Positions 55,752 through 60,755 of a stretch of DNA of 60,755 bases are shown here, piece by piece (position 1 is the first letter of the stretch; the number at the start of each line of letters is the position of its first letter). The stretch covers positions 1 to 60,755 of the forward strand of contig JAGANG010000061.1 of assembly GCA_017624275.1 (NCBI GenBank). Reading direction: 5' to 3'. The notes under the pieces were generated by a model. That model worked only from the letters and a program-made list of their open reading frames with translations. It was not told the origin of the DNA and did not search any database. The stretch comes from Spirochaetales bacterium. GTDB taxonomy: Bacteria; Spirochaetota; GWE2-31-10. Position numbers and translations under genes: made by a program.

Positions 55752-57128
55752 ATGTCTTTTTCATTTATTATGTCAGGTGTGATTGCCATATCAATTGTAT
55801 TTATAATTTGTATTATTGCTTTTGTGAAAATGCGGGATATTTCCCTTCCTATGAAGTTTAATATGGTAACTAATCATATTAAAAACGGGAATTACAGAAG
55901 TGCCGTAAAATTATGTAAGGATATTATTGCAAAAGATCCTAAAAATCCTGAAGCCCATTATTTTATGGGATTAGCCTATTTAAATGATAATCAAAATGAA
56001 CTTGCACTTGATGAATTTCGTATTGTAGACAGAACCGGTATAACATCAAAAAATATTAATGAACACGAATTACGAATACATATGGCGGAATTGTATACAA
56101 AAACTAATAAGATTGAAGAAGCATTGAAAGAATATGCTCTTTTAGCTCAAAAGAAAGCTAATGATTTTGAAGTTTATTTCAAAATGGGTGAATTATTTGA
56201 TCTTAAAGGTAATAAACAGCAGGCTGCTGCGTATTATATGAAAACCTTACAAATAAAAAAGAGACATGTCCCAGCTTTGTATAAATTAGGATTGATTTAT
56301 TTTGATTTTAAAAAATATGCAGATGCAAAAAAATTGTTTACTTTGTTGAAAGCTGAAAATCCTAATGATTGGAAAGTTTATTATTATCTCGGTGTTATTG
56401 ATAAAAATGAAGGAAATGCTAAATCGGCTATTGCAAATTTGGAAAAAGCAACAAGAGATAAAGAATTGAAAGTTAAAGCTCTTGCTGAACGTGGAATGGT
56501 TTATGCAACTGCCGGTAAACACGAGCTTGCTGTTATTGAATTTGAGCGAGCGTTAAATAATCTTAACGGCGAAAGCCAAAATTTTGTTTTAAATCTTCGT
56601 TATTGTCTTGCTAATACTTATGAAGCTTTGCGTGATATTCATAATGCTGTAAAGCAATGGCAAATGATACAATCTGTAAAAGCCGGATTTAAAAATGTTG
56701 GTGAAAAATTGTCTGTTTATCAAGACTCTACAATGGACGATTCGATGAAAGATTTTATGACGGCAACAAATGAAGATTTCATTGAAATATGTAAGAATAT
56801 TGCTATAGCAAAAGAACATAACGTTGAAGAACTTAATTCTGTGGATAACGGTGAATGTATCGAAATGCTTGTAAGTGAAAGTAATAACGGTTGGATAAAT
56901 CTAAAAAAGAAATTAAAAATTATGCGTATTTACAGAAGTTGTGACCCTATTGACGAAAGACAAATTCGTGAAATCGTTGATTTTGTAAAGGCAAAGGAAT
57001 ATTTTAAAGCTTTTATTATTTCTTCAGGCGGATTTACTGAACGTGCCATTGCTTTTGCACAAGAAAGACCCTTGGAACTAATAGATAAAAATGAGTTGCA
57101 AAAGATACTCAAAAATATTAGTGTCTAG
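55752..57128 (+). CDS. Membrane-anchored TPR protein
   Basis: A 458-residue protein with an N-terminal membrane helix (about 4-25) and no cleavage site, so probably inserted with its TPR part in the cytoplasm, as in LapB-type proteins. Residues 40-300 hold about seven TPRs (GNYRSAVKLCKDIIAKDPKN, NKIEEALKEYALLAQ, KKYADAKKLFTLLKAEN, GKHELAVIEFERALNN). The last 130 residues form a separate domain ending KAKEYFKAFIISSGGFTERA. AAGGAAA precedes the ATG. Likely a scaffold at the membrane; the similarity to LapB is by layout only. Confidence 0.8.
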   Translation: MSFSFIMSGVIAISIVFIICIIAFVKMRDISLPMKFNMVTNHIKNGNYRSAVKLCKDIIAKDPKNPEAHYFMGLAYLNDNQNELALDEFRIVDRTGITSKNINEHELRIHMAELYTKTNKIEEALKEYALLAQKKANDFEVYFKMGELFDLKGNKQQAAAYYMKTLQIKKRHVPALYKLGLIYFDFKKYADAKKLFTLLKAENPNDWKVYYYLGVIDKNEGNAKSAIANLEKATRDKELKVKALAERGMVYATAGKHELAVIEFERALNNLNGESQNFVLNLRYCLANTYEALRDIHNAVKQWQMIQSVKAGFKNVGEKLSVYQDSTMDDSMKDFMTATNEDFIEICKNIAIAKEHNVEELNSVDNGECIEMLVSESNNGWINLKKKLKIMRIYRSCDPIDERQIREIVDFVKAKEYFKAFIISSGGFTERAIAFAQERPLELIDKNELQKILKNISV

Positions 57129-57155
57129 CAAAATTTATGAATAAAGGTAATTATT

Positions 57156-57620
57156 TTGAAAGAATTACTCAAAGACTTACTATCAAATCAATGTTTGGTT
57201 GCAGCTGTAATAAGTTGGTTTATTGCTCAGTTAATAAAAATTATAATTGAGCTTTCTAAAAGAACAAAATTTAGAACCAGAGATTTCATTTTGCGAGCTC
57301 TTGTAGGTACCGGTGGAATGCCTTCCAGTCATACTGCTACAGTTACAGCTGTAATGGTAGGAGTTGCCTTTGAACATGGTATAAGCTCTTCTATTTTTGC
57401 ATTTGCTTGTATTTTTACTTTTGTTACCGTTCGTGATGCTACCGGTGTGCGTTTGTCAGCCGGGCGTCAAGCTCATGCTATTAATCAAATTATTTCATCT
57501 CTTCCGGAGGAATCTGATAAGATTCAAAAGGTAAAAGAAGTCAGAGGACATACTGTTATTCAATGTTTTGTGGGCGTACTTATAGGTCTTTTGGTGTCTT
57601 TAGGAATATTTTTATTTTAA
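57156..57620 (+). CDS. Divergent PAP2 family protein (DUF212, YuiD-like)
   Basis: A 154-residue protein with about four membrane helices. The motifs GGMPSSHTATV and RDATGVRLSAGRQAHAIN are characteristic of the DUF212 group, distantly related to PAP2 lipid phosphatases; HTAT and R-x-A stand in place of the usual phosphatase motifs. The start is TTG 57156 with AAAGG upstream. It may dephosphorylate an undecaprenyl-type lipid; unproven. Confidence 0.9.
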   Translation: MKELLKDLLSNQCLVAAVISWFIAQLIKIIIELSKRTKFRTRDFILRALVGTGGMPSSHTATVTAVMVGVAFEHGISSSIFAFACIFTFVTVRDATGVRLSAGRQAHAINQIISSLPEESDKIQKVKEVRGHTVIQCFVGVLIGLLVSLGIFLF

Positions 57621-57642
57621 AACTTTTTATTAGGATTTAGCG

Positions 57643-58713
57643 ATGAATATCGTAATAAAGCTTAGTTCAAATTTGATTAATCCAGCAAATTCTATTGATG
57701 TGGTAGAAAGAATTGCGAAAGAGGCTGAAATTTTAAAGAATGCAGGAAATCAAGTGGTAATAGTGACTTCCGGTGCGGTTATGTACGGAATGAAGAAACT
57801 GGAATTATCACATCGCCCGGAAGAAGTTCCTCAACTGCAATCTTGTGCGTCTATAGGTCAAATCTTTTTAATGAAACGTTTTCAGGAAACTTTTGCAAAG
57901 TACAATTTAGTTCCCGGAGAAGTTCTTTTATCAGCGGATGATTTTCATCACAGAAAGCGTTATCTAAATTTGCGTAATACAATAAAAACTCTTTTAGGAT
58001 ATGGTGCGATTCCCGTAATCAATGAAAATGACACAATAAACATTGAAGAATTGAAGCTTGGTGATAACGATCATTTGTCATCTCTTATTTCTATTATGCT
58101 TGATTTTGATATGTTAATTATTTTGACCGATGTCGCCGGAGTTTATGACGGAGATCCAAAATCAGATCCAAACGCCAAATTAATAAAACAAATAGATAAG
58201 ATTGATGACGGAATATTATCTTTTGCTTCTGATAAGACTTCCCTTTTTACTACCGGCGGAATGAAGAAAAAATTAGCTTCTGCTGATAAAGCAGCTAAAG
58301 CCGGTATTTCAGTGTTTATCGGAAATGGTTTTGAAATATCATTACAAAAAATAATTAAGAAAGAAGAGAACGGTACTTATATTATGCCGTCGGCTCATTT
58401 AAGTGCAAGAACAAAATGGCTTGCTTTTTCGCCTAGTGAAGAATCAAGCATATATATAGATGAAGGTGCAAAAAAAGCATTGCAAAAATCTTCCTTGTTA
58501 CCGTCAGGTATCACAAGTATCAGCGGAGCATTTCGACGAGGTTCTCTTGTAAGTATTTATTGTGGTGATGAAAAAATCGCACAAGGACTTTCAAACTATT
58601 CGTCAGAAGAGCTTGAATTGATAAAAGGGAAAAAAACTGCTGAAATAAAAGAAATTATTTCAAACTTTTATGAGGAAGCAATTCATAAAAATAATCTTTA
58701 TTTACTAAATTAA
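57643..58713 (+). CDS. proB: Glutamate 5-kinase
   Basis: A 356-residue enzyme phosphorylating glutamate in proline synthesis. The amino-acid-kinase core shows VTSGAVMYG, then PVINENDTIN and LTDVAGVYDGDPKSDPNAK, and FTTGGMKKKLASADKA. A C-terminal PUA domain covers about 270-345 (GSLVSIYCGDEKIAQGLSNY). Full length. proA is not next to it, so the second proline gene must lie elsewhere or be missing. Confidence 0.96.
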   Translation: MNIVIKLSSNLINPANSIDVVERIAKEAEILKNAGNQVVIVTSGAVMYGMKKLELSHRPEEVPQLQSCASIGQIFLMKRFQETFAKYNLVPGEVLLSADDFHHRKRYLNLRNTIKTLLGYGAIPVINENDTINIEELKLGDNDHLSSLISIMLDFDMLIILTDVAGVYDGDPKSDPNAKLIKQIDKIDDGILSFASDKTSLFTTGGMKKKLASADKAAKAGISVFIGNGFEISLQKIIKKEENGTYIMPSAHLSARTKWLAFSPSEESSIYIDEGAKKALQKSSLLPSGITSISGAFRRGSLVSIYCGDEKIAQGLSNYSSEELELIKGKKTAEIKEIISNFYEEAIHKNNLYLLN

Positions 58714-58730
58714 TAAACAAGGAAAATTAT

Positions 58731-59465
58731 ATGAAAAAAAGTAAGTTTGCATTGATAATATTATTTTTGATTTGTATTGTCGGAATCGGATTATCACTTA
58801 TTTTCGTGAAAATTGATGGAATTCCGTTACGTTCGTATCTTACCCCTGCTAACTTGGAAAAAACAAAGAATTGGTTGGTGGATAGTTTTGGATTGTGGTT
58901 ACCGTTGATTATTGTTGCATTGTACATAATATTTAATATCGCAGGACAAGCTACCATGTTTTTTTCGATGCTTTGCGGATATTTATATAGTTTTAATTTC
59001 TTTGTGGCTTTAGGGTTGGCATGGTTTGGAATGTCTATAGGGATTTCAGCATCTTTTATTTGCGGTCGTTATTTGTTTAGAGAATCTTTTGAAAAGAAAT
59101 TCGGGAATTCTTCACAGGTAAAAATGTTGAACGGATATATTGGTTCTCACCCATTTTTGACTTCGACATTAACACGTTTATTTTTTATTATTCCTTATAA
59201 TATTCAAAATTATGCATATAGCTGTACAATAATAAAATCATTTCCCTATTTTACCGGAACAATTTTAGGAATTTTACCTATTACAATTTTGAATGTTGCA
59301 TTGGGATATTTGATTGGAACCGGCGGGCTGGAAAATTCTTCAGGTGCAACAACAATAGTATCTGTAGTTGCCGTAGTATTAGTAATAATAGCAATGGTAA
59401 TAGTAGGCAAAAAAATTCTTCAAAAGAAAATGGATAATAAGGATGAAGTAGCCGAAAATAAATGA
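58731..59465 (+). CDS. TVP38/TMEM64-family membrane protein
   Basis: A 244-residue protein of the SNARE-associated/DedA group. About five to six membrane segments; the core has GQATMFFSMLCGYLYSFNFF, then GMSIGISASFICGRYLF, and LTRLFFIIPYNIQNYAYS. DedA-type proteins move or flip lipid carriers and support envelope integrity; the ligand here is unknown. It starts 17 bases after proB with AAGGAAAA upstream. Confidence 0.88.
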   Translation: MKKSKFALIILFLICIVGIGLSLIFVKIDGIPLRSYLTPANLEKTKNWLVDSFGLWLPLIIVALYIIFNIAGQATMFFSMLCGYLYSFNFFVALGLAWFGMSIGISASFICGRYLFRESFEKKFGNSSQVKMLNGYIGSHPFLTSTLTRLFFIIPYNIQNYAYSCTIIKSFPYFTGTILGILPITILNVALGYLIGTGGLENSSGATTIVSVVAVVLVIIAMVIVGKKILQKKMDNKDEVAENK

Positions 59466-59493
59466 TAACGATTAAACAGATTAGGAATATATA

Positions 59494-60755
59494 ATGGCAC
59501 AGAATACGTTTAGTAAATTAGTTAATAACCTTTCTGCAACAGAAAAATCGACATTGTTATCAAAATTGTTAAAGTACACAGACGAATCTGTTAATGAAGA
59601 AGTTCAAAATGTTTCAAAAATTAAAACAGATAAATCTAAAACAAAAGAATTCGCTCAAAAAGAATTTGAAAAATTCTCGCTTGTTAAAAAAATTTATATC
59701 TACTTACTTTCATTCTTTAAAAACTCAACAATAGAAGATGAAGTTGTGGAATCTGAATTAGTAGATGTTAAAAAAGAACTTTTATCTAAATGTAATAGAT
59801 ATTTTGATGTGTCTCAAAAGAAAATAAAATCAGCTATTTTAGAAAAAATATTTCCCGTTGTTATGGGAATAGAACAATTAAAAGGTATTTATCCGAAATT
59901 ATTTGAAGACAGAATGATTTTCTTTCAATTTGTAGAATATCTTATAGAAACAGAAAGAAAACCTGAAATTGCAGAAATAAAAGGTCTAATAGACCTTAGA
60001 TCTCTTGAGGTAAATGATAAACTCTTAGAAAAACATGAATATAATTCAGAAAAAGAAAAGCGAATCAAACATTTCTTTTTGAAAGTTGCAAAAATTGATA
60101 TGTCAAATCTTAATTTTGATGTTTCAAAACTCAATATTCTTATAAAATATTTGGATTATGATTTTGATTATTTACCAAGTATTTTCGGTGTCAATGCTTT
60201 AGAAAATGTATCTATGGGACTTCAAGAATTATTCATTACAGAAGATGTTATCGGTTATTTTAAACGATTGAATTCTTTGTTGTCTACTTTGGATGTTTCT
60301 ATTTTGTCATCTAAAACATATAAATCATTTTTATATTTTATCGGAGAATTAAGTAAAGAAACTCCTTCGCCTACCGGTAGTAATACTGATGTTGCAGAAT
60401 TTGATGAAGCAGTTCATAAAGTTATGGATAGTCTTGAAGATTTACGTTCTTCATTATTATTAGAACAAACGATTAAATTTTTCTCAAAAGATATATTTTA
60501 CAGCGGAAGACCATTGGAATTAAATATTTCAGTTGTTGATATGTATAAGATTTATAAAATGCCTATAATCGATAAAGAATGGTCTAGAAGTTATTCTGAT
60601 ATAAGAGAAAAAAATATCAGGCATCAAATTTCTAAAGTTTATAATAATTACGATTTTGATTCTTTTGTTTATTTTAATAAAGAATTAATAAATCGATTAG
60701 AACTTTATTCAAATGCAAAGGTTAAAGATTTTTACTCTTTAAATATTTTGAAGAA
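59494..60755 (+). CDS. Hypothetical protein, spirochaete type (3' end cut by window edge)
   Basis: An ATG at 59494, with AGGA upstream, opens a frame of 420 codons that runs off the window. The protein begins AQNTFSKLVNNLSATEK and is largely helical and charged, with one more hydrophobic patch near 60-75 (KKIYIYLLSFFKNS). I do not recognise a domain; from memory it may correspond to the spirochaete DUF5312 group, not checked. It lies 28 bases after the TVP38-type gene on the same strand. Confidence 0.7.
   Translation, partial: MAQNTFSKLVNNLSATEKSTLLSKLLKYTDESVNEEVQNVSKIKTDKSKTKEFAQKEFEKFSLVKKIYIYLLSFFKNSTIEDEVVESELVDVKKELLSKCNRYFDVSQKKIKSAILEKIFPVVMGIEQLKGIYPKLFEDRMIFFQFVEYLIETERKPEIAEIKGLIDLRSLEVNDKLLEKHEYNSEKEKRIKHFFLKVAKIDMSNLNFDVSKLNILIKYLDYDFDYLPSIFGVNALENVSMGLQELFITEDVIGYFKRLNSLLSTLDVSILSSKTYKSFLYFIGELSKETPSPTGSNTDVAEFDEAVHKVMDSLEDLRSSLLLEQTIKFFSKDIFYSGRPLELNISVVDMYKIYKMPIIDKEWSRSYSDIREKNIRHQISKVYNNYDFDSFVYFNKELINRLELYSNAKVKDFYSLNILK

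Noticed and set aside
1..60755. tRNA or rRNA genes
   Set aside because: No cloverleaf-like GGTTCGAATCC/CCA pattern or rRNA core sequence was found in the short gaps; a tRNAscan run would settle it.

Overview
The window is AT-rich, gene-dense bacterial chromosome that I assign to a Treponema-like spirochaete. The reasons are a flagellar sheath protein FlaA preceded by an amidase and a small GerMN-like protein, a spirochaete-type 'spiro-SPASM' protein, and a block cheW / DegT-family protein / NAD kinase / recN / small conserved protein. From memory these match Treponema pallidum TP0247-TP0249 and TP0439-TP0443; no search was run. No tRNA, rRNA, CRISPR array, phage or intact insertion sequence was seen. 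No gap between genes exceeds about 275 bases.

Layout. 1-2565 (minus): the 3' part missing from a secreted TPR protein ending in 13-residue Asn/Gly/Ser repeats, and a cytoplasmic GH13 glucosidase whose promoter is covered by a perfect inverted repeat. 2654-4926 (plus): a DUF1385 membrane protein and two hypothetical envelope proteins. 4930-9930 (minus): the cheW-degT-nadK-recN-hypothetical operon, in which the DegT protein lacks its catalytic lysine. 10070-16678 (plus): a glycan and flagellar run made of spiro-SPASM protein, a three-domain SpsF/PseG-like/methyltransferase fusion, amidase, GerMN-like protein, and flaA behind a perfect-consensus promoter. 16954-20377 (minus): a HAD phosphatase, an HMG-CoA-lyase-like aldolase and UDP-galactopyranose mutase. 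20510-26294 (plus): a four-gene surface cluster of SGNH lipoprotein, tandem LamG-like protein, CHB_HEX_C lipoprotein and a beta-repeat protein. 26436-40821 (plus): pheST, a TPR protein, CheX, two tandem signal peptidases I (one greatly enlarged), a HemW-like radical SAM protein with an apparent AUA start, a methyltransferase, unknown membrane and helical proteins, Smr, a TPR lipoprotein, and a double cyclic-nucleotide-binding protein. 40869-51095 (minus): CoaBC, FtsK, a GT2 glycosyltransferase, a UvrD/PcrA helicase, YibE/F and a GSCFA protein. 51312-54107 (plus): PBP1A. 54291-55493 (minus): ArgG. 55752-60755 (plus): a TPR protein, a DUF212 protein, ProB, a TVP38-type protein, and a hypothetical protein cut by the window end.

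How it fits together. Much of the window builds or decorates the cell envelope and periplasmic flagella: FlaA, amidase, PBP1A, signal peptidases, nonulosonate-type sugar handling, Glf, CheW and CheX. The rest is housekeeping. The best candidates for undescribed biology are the spiro-SPASM plus tri-domain sugar gene pair beside flaA, the lysine-less DegT protein in a conserved operon, the enlarged signal peptidase paired with a normal one, and the four-gene surface cluster with shared lipocalin-like repeats. Several promoters and operators can be read directly; where they decide a start codon, this is stated.
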